DNA of 34,111 bases from contig JAJDOK010000105.1 of the NCBI GenBank assembly GCA_022340185.1, forward strand, positions 1 to 34,111, written 5' to 3'. Shown here piece after piece: positions 15,785-24,377 of the stretch. The notes under the pieces are model-generated. The model searched no databases and had not been told where the DNA came from. It was given only the letters and a program-made list of their open reading frames with translations. The stretch is from Salaquimonas sp. (GTDB taxonomy: Bacteria; Pseudomonadota; Alphaproteobacteria; Rhizobiales; Rhizobiaceae). Made by a program: the position numbers and the translations under genes. Position 1 is the first letter of the stretch. The number at the start of each line of letters is the position of its first letter.

Positions 15785-18370
15785 TTGACACGGCAGTCCC
15801 GCCCATCGGACGCATATCGGCCAGACGATGAACGGCTCGTTTCCGGCCGTCGCAACTGGCTGGCGGTACGCTGGGCCGCGGGCGCCGAATTGCTCTGGGA
15901 GCGTTTCTGGCCCGCTGTCGTTCCCGCACTGATCGTCGTCCTCGCCTTCCTCACCGTTTCGTGGTTCGGCCTGTGGCAGTTTCTGCCCGCCGGTACCCGC
16001 CATCTGCTTGTCGGCGTCTTTGCGCTTGTATTCGTCTGGCAGCTTGCCCGCCTGCGTCATCTCGTTTTGCCCTCGACAGGGGAGATCTCGCGCCGCGTCG
16101 AAACCGCCTCGCATCTGGAAGACCGACCGATCAGCGCGCTTGACGACGAAATCGCCTTTGGCGGCAATGACGCCTTCTCGCGCGCCCTTTGGCAAGAACA
16201 TCGTCGCCGCATGGCCGAACGCCTGCGCGGCCTGACCGCCGGTGCGCCGAAACCGGATGCCAACCGCACCGACCCGCGCGCAATTCGCGCCTTCGTCGCA
16301 TTGCTGGCGTTTACGGCCTTCTTCTATTCCCTCGGCCCTTCGGGAGGACGGATCAGTGACGCCTTTCGTCCCGCAACCGATCCGGCCGAACTGCGTACCA
16401 GGCTCGATGCATGGATCAATCCGCCGGCCTATACCCGCCGTCCGCCCGTCTACCTGACCGGCAAGCAGGCCGAGGCCTCGGCCGGTTCGCTCGAGATTCC
16501 CGCCGGCAGCGAGTTCTTCCTGCGCTTCGTCGGCAACGACAAGGTTGATCTGACCTGGTCCGATAACGGCGCGAAATCGGCGAGCACGGTCATTGCACCG
16601 GCGGATGAAGCCGACAAGGCGCCCGTGAAGAAAGCTTCCACCGCGCCGGAGACGCGCCAGACCGAGTTCAGCTACAAGATCGCCCAATCGGGCCGTTTCA
16701 CGCTTGCCTCACGCGGAACGCCGGTGTCGCAATGGGATGTCACGGTTATTCCCGACAAGCCGCCATTGATCCATTTCGCGGAGCCGCCGACCGCCGCCTT
16801 GTCGGGATCGCTGCAGCTCGCCTATTCGGTCGAGGATGATTATGGCGTGACCAAAGCAGAAGGTGAGATCCGGCCGCTGGAAGGGCAGGACGCGGGGGCG
16901 CGGCCGCTGGTCGCCGCACCCGAACTGCCCCTGCCGCTGCCGCGCCACCACGCCCGCTCCGGCACTGCGCGCGTCAATCGCGACCTGACCCAGCATCCAT
17001 GGGCCGGCTCCGATGTGGCGATCACGCTGAAGGCCCATGACGATGCCGGCCAGACCGGTACAAGCCAGACGCGGGAGCTGAAGCTGCCCGGCCGCAATTT
17101 CTCCAACCCGCTCGCACTCGCCCTGATCGAGCAGCGCCGCATCCTGGCGCTCGATGCGAACAAGGCGCCGCATGTCGCCGACATGCTCGATGCGATCACC
17201 CTGGCGCCCGAATTCATCGACAATGTCGCCGCCTTCATGGCCATCCGGGTCGCCTATCGCCGTGTCGTCGATGCGCGCAACGACGACCAGTTGCGCGAAG
17301 TGCTCGACCTGCTCTGGGAAACCGCGCTCGGCATTGAGTTCGGCGACATGAGCGAGGCCGAGCGCAAGCTGCGCGATGCGCAGGAAAAACTGTCGAAGGC
17401 ACTGGAGAACGATGCCAGCGACGAGGAAATCGCCAAACTGATGGACGAACTGCGCAAGGCGATGGACGAATACATGAAGATGCTCGCGCAGGAAGCGATG
17501 AAGAATCCGCTGTCGCAAAATCCGCTGATGCAAAACGACATGATGCGCATGCTGCGCCAGTCCGATCTGCAGCGCATGATGAACCAGATCGAGAATCTCG
17601 CCCGCTCAGGCTCGAAAGACGCCGCCCGCCAGATGCTGAGCGAATTGCAGCGCATGATGGACAATCTGCGCGCCGGCCGTCACATGCAGCAGCGCCAGGC
17701 CGGCGGCAACCAGATGAACCAGACCCTGGACAAGCTCTCCGAACTGATGCGCCGCCAGCAGGAACTGATGGACGAGACCTTCCGGCTTGAACAGCAGAAT
17801 CCGCAAAACCGCCCGAACGGCGAACAGAGCGACCAGCAAAACGGCAATGGCAAGCCGATGACGCCGGAGGAATTCGCCGACGCGCTCAAGCGCCTGCAGG
17901 AGCAGCAGGACGCGTTGCAGCAGGAACTGGGCAAGCTGGGCAAGCAGCTTGAAAACCTCGGCCTTGATCCTTCCGAGCAGTTCAGCGAGGCCGAAGGCGA
18001 GATGGGACAGGCGGGCAAGCGGCTGGGACAGGGCCAGCCCGGACCTGCGACCGGCAACCAGGCCCAGGCGCTCGAGGCGCTGAGGCGCGGTGTCCAGTCG
18101 ATGATGCAGCAGATGGCCGGCGACCGCCAGCAAGGTGGCCAGCGCAATGGCATGGGCCAGTTTGGCGGACTGGACCGCAACCGGACAGATCCGCTTGGCC
18201 GACGCGAAGGCAGCCAGGGCTATCAGGATTCCGACGCCACCAAGGTTCCCGGCGAGATCGAAGCCCAGCGCGCCCGCGAGATTATGGAGGCGATCCGCAA
18301 GCGGCTGTCGCAGCCGGCTTCACCGCGCATCGAGAAGGACTATCTCGAGCGTTTGCTCGAAACGGAGTGA
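15785..18370 (+). CDS. TIGR02302 (DUF4175) family membrane protein
   Basis: An 861-residue protein of the TIGR02302 family, found in alphaproteobacteria and of unknown function. Two N-terminal membrane helices (about 41-61 and 66-86) are followed by a cytoplasmic-looking basic region, a third helix (about 160-175) and a large domain to about 480 containing beta-rich segments. From about 510 to 770 the protein is rich in Met, Gln, Glu and Lys with strong heptad character, including clusters such as MQQRQAGGNQMNQTLDKLSE, suggesting long coiled coils. A Gln/Gly/Asn-rich linker follows, then a conserved end, LERLLETE. TTG 15785 is preferred because GAGG lies 5 nt upstream; GTG 15779 overlaps that site. 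It is 168 bases after lysA, the usual neighbour in rhizobia. Confidence 0.88.
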   Translation: MTRQSRPSDAYRPDDERLVSGRRNWLAVRWAAGAELLWERFWPAVVPALIVVLAFLTVSWFGLWQFLPAGTRHLLVGVFALVFVWQLARLRHLVLPSTGEISRRVETASHLEDRPISALDDEIAFGGNDAFSRALWQEHRRRMAERLRGLTAGAPKPDANRTDPRAIRAFVALLAFTAFFYSLGPSGGRISDAFRPATDPAELRTRLDAWINPPAYTRRPPVYLTGKQAEASAGSLEIPAGSEFFLRFVGNDKVDLTWSDNGAKSASTVIAPADEADKAPVKKASTAPETRQTEFSYKIAQSGRFTLASRGTPVSQWDVTVIPDKPPLIHFAEPPTAALSGSLQLAYSVEDDYGVTKAEGEIRPLEGQDAGARPLVAAPELPLPLPRHHARSGTARVNRDLTQHPWAGSDVAITLKAHDDAGQTGTSQTRELKLPGRNFSNPLALALIEQRRILALDANKAPHVADMLDAITLAPEFIDNVAAFMAIRVAYRRVVDARNDDQLREVLDLLWETALGIEFGDMSEAERKLRDAQEKLSKALENDASDEEIAKLMDELRKAMDEYMKMLAQEAMKNPLSQNPLMQNDMMRMLRQSDLQRMMNQIENLARSGSKDAARQMLSELQRMMDNLRAGRHMQQRQAGGNQMNQTLDKLSELMRRQQELMDETFRLEQQNPQNRPNGEQSDQQNGNGKPMTPEEFADALKRLQEQQDALQQELGKLGKQLENLGLDPSEQFSEAEGEMGQAGKRLGQGQPGPATGNQAQALEALRRGVQSMMQQMAGDRQQGGQRNGMGQFGGLDRNRTDPLGRREGSQGYQDSDATKVPGEIEAQRAREIMEAIRKRLSQPASPRIEKDYLERLLETE

Positions 18371-18647
18371 CCGGCCTTTCAAGATGCGTCCGAGTCATAT
18401 GCGCTCACACGGCACGATCAGCCCTCCCGGTCGCCGATAGCGGTCCTTGTTGGTTGCGAATGTGGTTTGCGTGTAGTTTATTGCCTTCGAATTGCTTTGG
18501 ATGACTACCAACCTTTCAACGATTGCTGCACCGCATCGGTTCGGACTTTGTACAGTCATCTTGGGCTCATATATTGGAGCATGCTCAGGGGAAGCACCGC
18601 TTGGGGCGGGGCATTTGTTCGTTTCGTCAACGGGAGTTGGAAAGATC
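18371..18647. other. 277-base intergenic region before the sulfatase
   Basis: This gap has lower GC content than its neighbours and contains no open frame with family similarity. The sulfatase frame stays open back to 18492, but that upstream part has no signal-peptide logic and the true start at 18648 follows it. GGAG (18632-18635) and GGAAAG (18639-18644) are candidate ribosome-binding sites. I see no convincing promoter pair, repeat or RNA structure. The region marks the boundary between the lysA-TIGR02302 block and the isolated sulfatase. Confidence 0.5.
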
Positions 18648-20183
18648 ATGATGCGCATACTTTTTCTTGTGACTGCCTTTTTCGCGGGCATGGCGACCGC
18701 ACACGCCCAGCAGGGCAAGCCCAATATTCTCGTTATCTGGGGTGATGATATCGGCCAGTACAACACCAGTGCCTACAACCGCGGCCTGATGGGATACAGG
18801 ACGCCCAATATCGACCGGGTCGCGGCCGAAGGCGCGCTCTTCACCGACTGGTACGGCCAGCAAAGCTGCACTGCCGGACGCGCGGCATTCATTACCGGAC
18901 AGTCGCCGATCCGCACCGGCCTGACCAAGGTCGGCCTGCCTGGTGCGCCTGAAGGGATGAAGATCGAGGATCCGACGATCGCGGGCCTGCTGAAGCCGCT
19001 CGGCTATGCTACCGGGCAATTCGGCAAGAACCATTTGGGCGACCGCGACGAGACGCTGCCGACCAATCACGGCTTCGACGAGTTCTTCGGCAATCTCTAC
19101 CACCTCAATGCGGAAGAGGAGCCGGAAAACCCTGACTATCCCAAGGATCCCGCTTTCCACAAAAAATTCGGACCGCGTGGCGTAATCCATTCCAAGGCGG
19201 GCGGCACCATCGAGGATACCGGCCCGCTGAACCGCAAGCGCATGGAGACGGTGGACGAGGAGACAACCGCAGCCGCACTCGATTTCATGCAGCACGCGCA
19301 TGATGAAGGCAAACCGTTCTTCGTTTGGTGGAATTCCACCCGCATGCACATCTTCACGCACCTCCCGCCCAAGTGGCAAGGCAAGACCGGCTACGGCATC
19401 TACGCCGACGGCATGGCCCAGCATGACCACGATGTCGGACAGTTGCTCGACAAGCTCGACGAACTCGGCATCGCCGACAACACCATCGTGATGTACTCGA
19501 CCGACAACGGTGCGGAGACATTCACCTGGCCCGACGGCGGCACGACCATGTTCCATGGCGAAAAGAACACCCAGTGGGAAGGCGGCTTCCGCGTGCCGAC
19601 GATGATCCGCTGGCCAGGCGTGATCAAGCCGGGCACGGTGATCAACGGCCTTGCAGCGCATGAGGACATGCTACCGACGCTGCTCGCCGCAGCCGGCGAA
19701 CCCGACATCAAGGAGCAGCTTCTTGAGGGCGGCGTGAAAGCCATTGGCCGCGAATACCACGTCCATCTCGATGGCTACGACCTGATGCCGGCGTTGAAGG
19801 GCGAAGCCGACTGGCCGCGACACGAGTTCATCTACTGGACCGACGACGGCGACGTTGCGGCATTACGCTATGACGACTGGAAGGTGACCTTCCTGCGCCA
19901 GAATGCCGAGGGCTACCGGGTCTGGACGACACCTTTCGAGGTGCTGCGCGCGCCATCACTGACCAATCTGCGCATGGATCCTTTCGAACGCGCCCAAATC
20001 GAGGACTCCATGGGCTATCAGCGCTGGTGGGTGGAGCACATGTTCGCGATCGCTCCGGCTGCCGCTTATGTCGGAAGCTGGCTGCAGAGCTTCAAGGAAT
20101 TCCCGCCCCGCCAGAAGCCGGGCAGCTTCAACCTGCAGAACGTCATGGATGAACTGACCGCGGGCTCGCCGGTCAACCAGTAG
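18648..20183 (+). CDS. secreted arylsulfatase-type sulfatase
   Basis: A 511-residue sulfatase with a cleavable signal peptide (ATAHA before QQGKPN, about residue 20), so it acts in the periplasm or outside. Metal-binding aspartates are D33-D34 in VIWGDDIG. The formylglycine site is C74 in CTAGRAAFITG, the C-x-A-x-R variant of the usual C-x-P-x-R. KNHLGD, a DNGAE metal site and a C-terminal subdomain are present. The substrate is unknown. Activation needs a formylglycine-generating enzyme, and none is encoded in this window. ATG 18648 is chosen to start the signal peptide. The gene stands alone on its strand with its own 277-base upstream gap and is convergent with hpt. Confidence 0.92.
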   Translation: MMRILFLVTAFFAGMATAHAQQGKPNILVIWGDDIGQYNTSAYNRGLMGYRTPNIDRVAAEGALFTDWYGQQSCTAGRAAFITGQSPIRTGLTKVGLPGAPEGMKIEDPTIAGLLKPLGYATGQFGKNHLGDRDETLPTNHGFDEFFGNLYHLNAEEEPENPDYPKDPAFHKKFGPRGVIHSKAGGTIEDTGPLNRKRMETVDEETTAAALDFMQHAHDEGKPFFVWWNSTRMHIFTHLPPKWQGKTGYGIYADGMAQHDHDVGQLLDKLDELGIADNTIVMYSTDNGAETFTWPDGGTTMFHGEKNTQWEGGFRVPTMIRWPGVIKPGTVINGLAAHEDMLPTLLAAAGEPDIKEQLLEGGVKAIGREYHVHLDGYDLMPALKGEADWPRHEFIYWTDDGDVAALRYDDWKVTFLRQNAEGYRVWTTPFEVLRAPSLTNLRMDPFERAQIEDSMGYQRWWVEHMFAIAPAAAYVGSWLQSFKEFPPRQKPGSFNLQNVMDELTAGSPVNQ

Positions 20184-20202
20184 GGTTCAAAGTTTCACGA
20201 AT

Positions 20203-20233
20203 GATCGCGGGCGCACAAGGTTCGTCCGCGATC
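20203..20233. terminator. hairpin between convergent sulfatase and hpt
   Basis: An 11-bp stem with one wobble pair (GATCGCGGGCG 20203-20213 / CGTCCGCGATC 20223-20233) closes a 9-base loop. It lies 19 bases after the sulfatase stop and 55 bases beyond the hpt stop. There is no T-run on either strand, so it is not a classical intrinsic terminator, but its place between two converging genes suits a transcript-end structure. Confidence 0.45.
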
Positions 20234-20288
20234 CATTGTGGATGGTTGATGGTTCGCTTGCGCATATCGGCAATCCAGGCAGCGAATT

Positions 20289-20831
20289 TCAAGCCTCGCC
20301 CATGACCACTCCGACAAAGGGAAGTTCGCGGAAGGCATGGCCGACATCCATGCCGTAGCCGACGACGAAATGGTCCGGACAGTCGAAGCCGACATGGTCA
20401 GCCTCGATGTCGCCCTTGTGCTTCATCGTCTTGTCGAGAAGGACGGCGACCGCCACGTTGCGTGCACCGCGTTCCAGCATGAGCGCGCGCGTGAAGCGCA
20501 GCGTATTGCCCGATTCCAGAATATCATCGATCAGCAGGACATCGCGGCCGGCGACATCGGTATCGATATCGCGAAGGAGTTTCAGTTCGCCGGGTGTCGT
20601 TCCCGCGCCGTAGCTCGACACCGAGATGAACTCCACTTCCGGCGCCAGCCCAGCCGAATGCAGTGCGCGGATGAGATCGGCGGCGAAGACAAATGAGCCT
20701 TTCAGGATCGACAGGACCAGAAGGTTCTTCAGATCGGAGAGCGCGATTTCCTCGGCGAGCTCACGATTTCTCCGGGCTATTTCCTCGGCGCTGAACAGCA
20801 CCTCGATCTTCTTGCTGCGGACGATCGGCAT
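20289..20831 (-). CDS. hpt: hypoxanthine phosphoribosyltransferase
   Basis: A 180-residue purine-salvage enzyme converting hypoxanthine (and probably guanine) with PRPP to the nucleotide. The type I PRTase motif VLLIDDILESGNT is at 98-110, the PPi-loop SILKGSFVFAADL at about 41-53, and the purine-recognition region DHFVVGYGMDVGHAFRELPFVGVV closes the protein. MPIVRSKKIEVLFSAEEI matches the rhizobial N-terminus, so ATG 20831 is the start. The Shine-Dalgarno is weak. Its first 71 bases overlap the end of the zinc-ribbon gene in another frame, so translation may be coupled by termination or re-initiation. Confidence 0.94.
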   Translation of the reverse strand: MPIVRSKKIEVLFSAEEIARRNRELAEEIALSDLKNLLVLSILKGSFVFAADLIRALHSAGLAPEVEFISVSSYGAGTTPGELKLLRDIDTDVAGRDVLLIDDILESGNTLRFTRALMLERGARNVAVAVLLDKTMKHKGDIEADHVGFDCPDHFVVGYGMDVGHAFRELPFVGVVMGEA

Positions 20832-21642
20832 CAGTGGTGATTCCAAGAGCGAATTTCTTACGTTCCGATGCAAAGCGGATTTCAACGCCAAGCGCAAGTG
20901 CCGGAACATCCCCCTTGGCGCTGGTGAAGCGGATTGTCTGCCCTCCTTCCAGAAACTGCACTGCCGGACGGAAGCGCCAGCTTCCCATCTCGCCGCCATC
21001 GGCATTGGTGAGCACGAATTCAATCGTTTCCAGCGCCTGGCGGTAGCTGGAGTGATTGGTGATGGAGCCGCCGACCTGTACCGCGTTTCTTCCGTGGCCG
21101 GTTATCCGGTTGGCACTCGTCACCGTCAGTTTCTGCGCATTTCCGATTTGTCCGGTATATATGCTGTCGATCGACCAGTACGACACGAGCGCGGCGGTGC
21201 CGAGCCAGCCTGCAACAACCGCCGCGACAGCCGAGGCCAGTTTCGTCGCCATCAGGTATCTGGCTTGCGTCGGCATGCGGGCTTCATCGTCCGATTTCTC
21301 CGCGCCCTTGCGTCGCAGCAGGGCGAGAGTGTCCGCGAAGTTCGCCGGCTCCTCGTTTTCTGCCTGACCTGCGGGCGGCGCTTCGCTGGCGCGTTCATCG
21401 AGAACCGGACTGTCGGTCAATACCTCACTGGCTGCGTGTTCCATTCCAGCCGGCTGCTCGACCTCTTCATACCTTGCATTCCCGTCCGTCAGCATCGCCA
21501 GTGGAGCGGCTATCTCGCGCCATGAATTGCCGCAATCCTCGCAACGCCATAGGCCGGTATCGACCTCGACGGGCCTGCCGGCGCCGCGTCGCGCATATTC
21601 GCATTTCGGACAGTTCGAAGCGTTGGCTGGCAATGGCCCCAT
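20761..21642 (-). CDS. zinc-ribbon membrane protein, MJ0042/DUF3426-like
   Basis: A protein of about 293 residues with an N-terminal zinc ribbon (CPKC ... CEDC, about residues 11-39), an acidic low-complexity stretch, one membrane helix (about 130-152) and a beta-rich C-terminal domain (GGSITNHSSYRQALETIEFVL onward). This is the layout of the zinc-ribbon plus DUF3426-type proteins that sit opposite ftsE in rhizobia; function is unknown. ATG 21642 is used, but ATG 21663 and GTG 21657 are in frame and no start has a good Shine-Dalgarno. The end is odd: after the expected terminus (EIRFASER) the frame continues 28 residues into hpt, while a TAA lies at 20860-20858 in an alternative frame at that very point. 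Confidence 0.78.
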   Translation of the reverse strand: MGPLPANASNCPKCEYARRGAGRPVEVDTGLWRCEDCGNSWREIAAPLAMLTDGNARYEEVEQPAGMEHAASEVLTDSPVLDERASEAPPAGQAENEEPANFADTLALLRRKGAEKSDDEARMPTQARYLMATKLASAVAAVVAGWLGTAALVSYWSIDSIYTGQIGNAQKLTVTSANRITGHGRNAVQVGGSITNHSSYRQALETIEFVLTNADGGEMGSWRFRPAVQFLEGGQTIRFTSAKGDVPALALGVEIRFASERKKFALGITTDADRPQQEDRGAVQRRGNSPEKS

Positions 21643-21709
21643 CCTTTCAGCCGGCACATGCATAAAAACATGGATCGAACACTCGCCCCAATTGCGTACA
21701 AAAAACGTA

Positions 21710-21726
21710 TTAATGCATTGTTAACC
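21710..21726 (+). promoter_or_regulatory. CtrA-type binding site upstream of ftsE
   Basis: TTAA (21710-21713), seven bases, then TTAACC (21721-21726) matches the full alphaproteobacterial CtrA box TTAA-N7-TTAA(C). The second half extends to TTAACCAT (21721-21728), the extended half-site. It lies about 78 bp before the ftsE start and about 68 bp before the divergent zinc-ribbon start, so it could control either. CtrA is the cell-cycle response regulator of this class of bacteria. Identification is by consensus match only. Confidence 0.7.
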
Positions 21727-21802
21727 ATGCCCAACCCAGGGTGCGTTCCAAGGTGCGCCTTTTCCCGCCCACATGGCCGCGGGCGATCCTTGCGAGGCTT
21801 CT

Positions 21803-22462
21803 TTGATCCGGTTTGAAAATGTCGGTCTGCGCTATGGGCTTGGCCCCGAGATCCTGAGCGATCTGACCTTCAGGATCGAGCCGGGATCCTTCCAGTTCCT
21901 GACTGGTCCCTCAGGTGCTGGCAAGACTTCGCTGCTGCGCCTGATGCTGCTCACCCTCAAGCCCACCCGCGGTCTGATTTCGCTGTTCGACAAGGACGCC
22001 AACCGGATTCCCCGCCGCCGGATGCCGGCGCTGCGCCGCAGGATAGGCCCGGTCTTTCAGGATTTCCTTCTCCTCGACCATCTGACGACATACGAAAATG
22101 TTGCCCTGCCGCTGATGGTGCGCGGCAAGGCGGAGACCGAATACCGCAAGGACGTCACCGACCTGCTTGGCTGGGTCGGCCTGGGTGACCGCATGCATGT
22201 CCTTCCGCCGGTGCTTTCGGGCGGCGAGAAACAGCGCGTCGCCATCGCGAGAGCCTTGGTCGACCAGCCCTCGATTCTCATCGCCGACGAGCCGACCGGC
22301 AATGTCGATCCGCCGCTCGCCCGGCGCCTGCTGCGCTTGTTCATCGAACTTAACCGCGCCGGCATGACCGTGGTCATCGCCACGCACGATCTTGGGCTGA
22401 TGGATCAGGTCGACGCCCGCCGCCTGGTCCTCAACGAGGGGCGCCTGCAGATCTATGATTGA
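21803..22462 (+). CDS. ftsE: cell division ATP-binding protein FtsE
   Basis: A 219-residue ABC ATPase that with FtsX forms the divisome complex controlling peptidoglycan hydrolases. Walker A GPSGAGKT is at 35-42, the Q-loop glutamine at 86, the signature LSGGEKQRVAIAR at 138-150, Walker B ILIADEP at 158-164 and the H-loop in VIATHDL. The start chosen is TTG 21803, with GAGG 5 nt upstream, giving the rhizobial N-terminus MIRFENVGLRYG. An in-frame ATG at 21773 would add ten residues without family similarity. The stop overlaps the ftsX start by 8 bases. A CtrA-type site lies 78 bp upstream. Confidence 0.95.
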   Translation: MIRFENVGLRYGLGPEILSDLTFRIEPGSFQFLTGPSGAGKTSLLRLMLLTLKPTRGLISLFDKDANRIPRRRMPALRRRIGPVFQDFLLLDHLTTYENVALPLMVRGKAETEYRKDVTDLLGWVGLGDRMHVLPPVLSGGEKQRVAIARALVDQPSILIADEPTGNVDPPLARRLLRLFIELNRAGMTVVIATHDLGLMDQVDARRLVLNEGRLQIYD

Positions 22463-23471
22463 GCTGAAGGGCGGCTGGAACAGCGAAGGCGAAACCGACT
22501 CGCAGACGGAAGGCGGCGAGGACGAACTGCTGGGTTCGGGTTCGCGCTATCGCCTGAAAAGCGGCAGTGCCATCGTGCCCCGCGAAAGCGTTTCCGGCCA
22601 GGCGCTGTCGGCGGTGATCGCCATCATGGCCTTTCTCGCCTGCCTGTGCGTCGGCGCGGTGTCGGTCATCGATGGTACCGCACAGGGCTGGCAACGCCAG
22701 GTTTCGCGTGAGGTCACCATCCAGATCCGGCCATTCGACAAGGCCGACATGGACGCGACCGTGCGCAAGGCGAGCCGGCTCGTTCTGACCTTCGACGGCA
22801 TTTCCAAGGTGACCGCGCTCGATGACGCCTCCAATGCACGTCTGCTCGAACCCTGGCTCGGCGCCAATCCCGACCTTTCCGAACTTCCGGTTCCTCGCCT
22901 GTTGCGGGTTGCGGTCAAGGACGGCGCCAAACCCGATTTCGATGCGATCCGTGCCGCGCTCGCCAAGGAGGTGCCGGGCGCCTCTCTCGACGATCACCGC
23001 GCCTGGCTCGACCGGCTTGCCCGCATGGCGTGGACGACGGTCGGTTTTGGCGTCGCCATTCTGGCGCTTGTCCTCGCCGCGACCGTACTCACCGTGGTCT
23101 TCGCCACACGCGGCGCAATGGCCGAATGCCATGACATCATCGAGGTAATGCATTTCGTCGGTGCCACGCCCGGCTATATCGCGAACCAGTTCCTGCGCCA
23201 CTTCCTGGTGCTTTCGGCGCGCGGCGCCGTCGCTGGCGGCATCATGTCGGTACTGGTCTTCGCGGGCCTGAGTTTGTGGACGGCCTGGAACCGGGAAACA
23301 CCCGAAGGAGAGCAGGTCAACGCCCTTTTCGGCAGCTTCACGCTGAGCTGGTACGGCTATCTCGGCATAGCCGCCGTCGCAGGCGCGATCGTCCTTCTGG
23401 CGGCAGCGACATCCCGGCTGGCGGTCCTCGCCCACATCCGCGCGCTCGAAATCTATTCGCAGCGGCGTTGA
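22455..23471 (+). CDS. ftsX: cell division protein FtsX
   Basis: The 338-residue membrane partner of FtsE. A cytoplasmic N-terminus of about 50 residues (acidic, Gly-rich) is followed by helix 1 (about 52-74), an extracytoplasmic domain to about 185, and three further helices in an FtsX-type permease fold (GFGVAILALVLAATVLTVVFATRGAMAECHDIIEVMHFVGATPGYIANQFL). The coupling motif HDIIEVMHFVGAT is the segment that contacts the ATPase. ATG 22455 overlaps the ftsE end by 8 bases, indicating translational coupling. No envC-like activator is encoded in the window. Confidence 0.93.
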   Translation: MIELKGGWNSEGETDSQTEGGEDELLGSGSRYRLKSGSAIVPRESVSGQALSAVIAIMAFLACLCVGAVSVIDGTAQGWQRQVSREVTIQIRPFDKADMDATVRKASRLVLTFDGISKVTALDDASNARLLEPWLGANPDLSELPVPRLLRVAVKDGAKPDFDAIRAALAKEVPGASLDDHRAWLDRLARMAWTTVGFGVAILALVLAATVLTVVFATRGAMAECHDIIEVMHFVGATPGYIANQFLRHFLVLSARGAVAGGIMSVLVFAGLSLWTAWNRETPEGEQVNALFGSFTLSWYGYLGIAAVAGAIVLLAAATSRLAVLAHIRALEIYSQRR

Positions 23472-23614
23472 GCGGTGTTGGTTCCACCGGTATCGGTCGT
23501 TGCGCTCGGTCATACACAGGCCCGATACGCAATTGACTTGCCTCCCGACCGCCGCATTCGGCTAATATTCCTGCTGACTTGTCGGAAACGGCGCGGTCGC
23601 AACGAGGGGCGATC

Positions 23615-24283
23615 ATGAGCAGTCACAGACGAAGCAGGGGACCGCTGGCGCGATTCGCAAACCGGGTTACGCGCGGCTTCCTGTTTGTCGTCCTTATTGC
23701 CGGGATCGCAGGTGTCATCGGCTTCCTGCAGTTTTCATCGGAGATTACTGCGCTGAAGAATGCCGGACCGGTCGAGCCCGCTGACGGCATCGTGGTGCTC
23801 ACCGGTGGCCGCGCGCGCATCGCCACCGCACTCGGCCTGCTCGCGCAAGGCAAGGGCAAGCGCCTGCTGATCAGCGGTGTCCATCCCCGCTCGACACCCG
23901 CCGCCATCCGGGCCGCAGTCGGCGGCAGGGCGGAGTTGTTCGAGTGCTGCGTCGACATAGACCACGCAGCGCTCGATACCACGGGCAATGCCGAGGAAGC
24001 CGGCAAATGGGCGCACCGCAACGGCTTCACCAGTCTGATCGTTGTGACCAGCGACTACCACATGCCGCGCAGCCTGATGGAAATGCGCCATCATGGGCCT
24101 GAAATCCGCTTCACACCCTATTTCGTATCGCACGATGTTTCCGATGACGGGGAGCTGTTCGATGACCCGGCAACCCTGCGCCTGATGGCGTCGGAATATC
24201 TGAAATACCTCGCCGCCGGCCTGCGTCTGCGCCTTGCACCGGCGCCGGCGAAATCCAAGCTGGCGAGCGCCAAGGCCGACTAG
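23615..24283 (+). CDS. YdcF/DUF218-family membrane protein (ElyC/SanA-like)
   Basis: A 222-residue protein with a basic N-terminus, one membrane helix (about 22-42) and a DUF218 domain facing the periplasm. DUF218 motifs are DGIVVLTGGRARI (about 57-69), GKGKRLLISGVHP (79-91), TTGNAEEAGKWAHRNGF (120-136) and VTSDYHMPRSLMEM (142-155). ElyC and SanA, relatives in E. coli, affect envelope and cell-wall integrity; the substrate here is not known. ATG 23615 has GAGGGG about 5 nt upstream, and is preferred to TTG 23579. It lies between ftsX and plsC on the same strand. Confidence 0.9.
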   Translation: MSSHRRSRGPLARFANRVTRGFLFVVLIAGIAGVIGFLQFSSEITALKNAGPVEPADGIVVLTGGRARIATALGLLAQGKGKRLLISGVHPRSTPAAIRAAVGGRAELFECCVDIDHAALDTTGNAEEAGKWAHRNGFTSLIVVTSDYHMPRSLMEMRHHGPEIRFTPYFVSHDVSDDGELFDDPATLRLMASEYLKYLAAGLRLRLAPAPAKSKLASAKAD

Positions 24284-24377
24284 GCGCTTTGGGCGATTCG
24301 TCCGATATTGCGGTTTCATGCCCATTGCCTTCGGTTTATGTTCTCCACCGATCTGAAATCCGGCCGAGACGCGTGAC

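Noticed and set aside
18627-19661. A 344-codon minus-strand frame opposite the sulfatase
   Set aside because: It is antisense to a well-conserved gene and shows no domain motif.
22431-23513. A 360-codon minus-strand frame opposite ftsX
   Set aside because: It is antisense to ftsX, which is tightly coupled to ftsE and has full family features.
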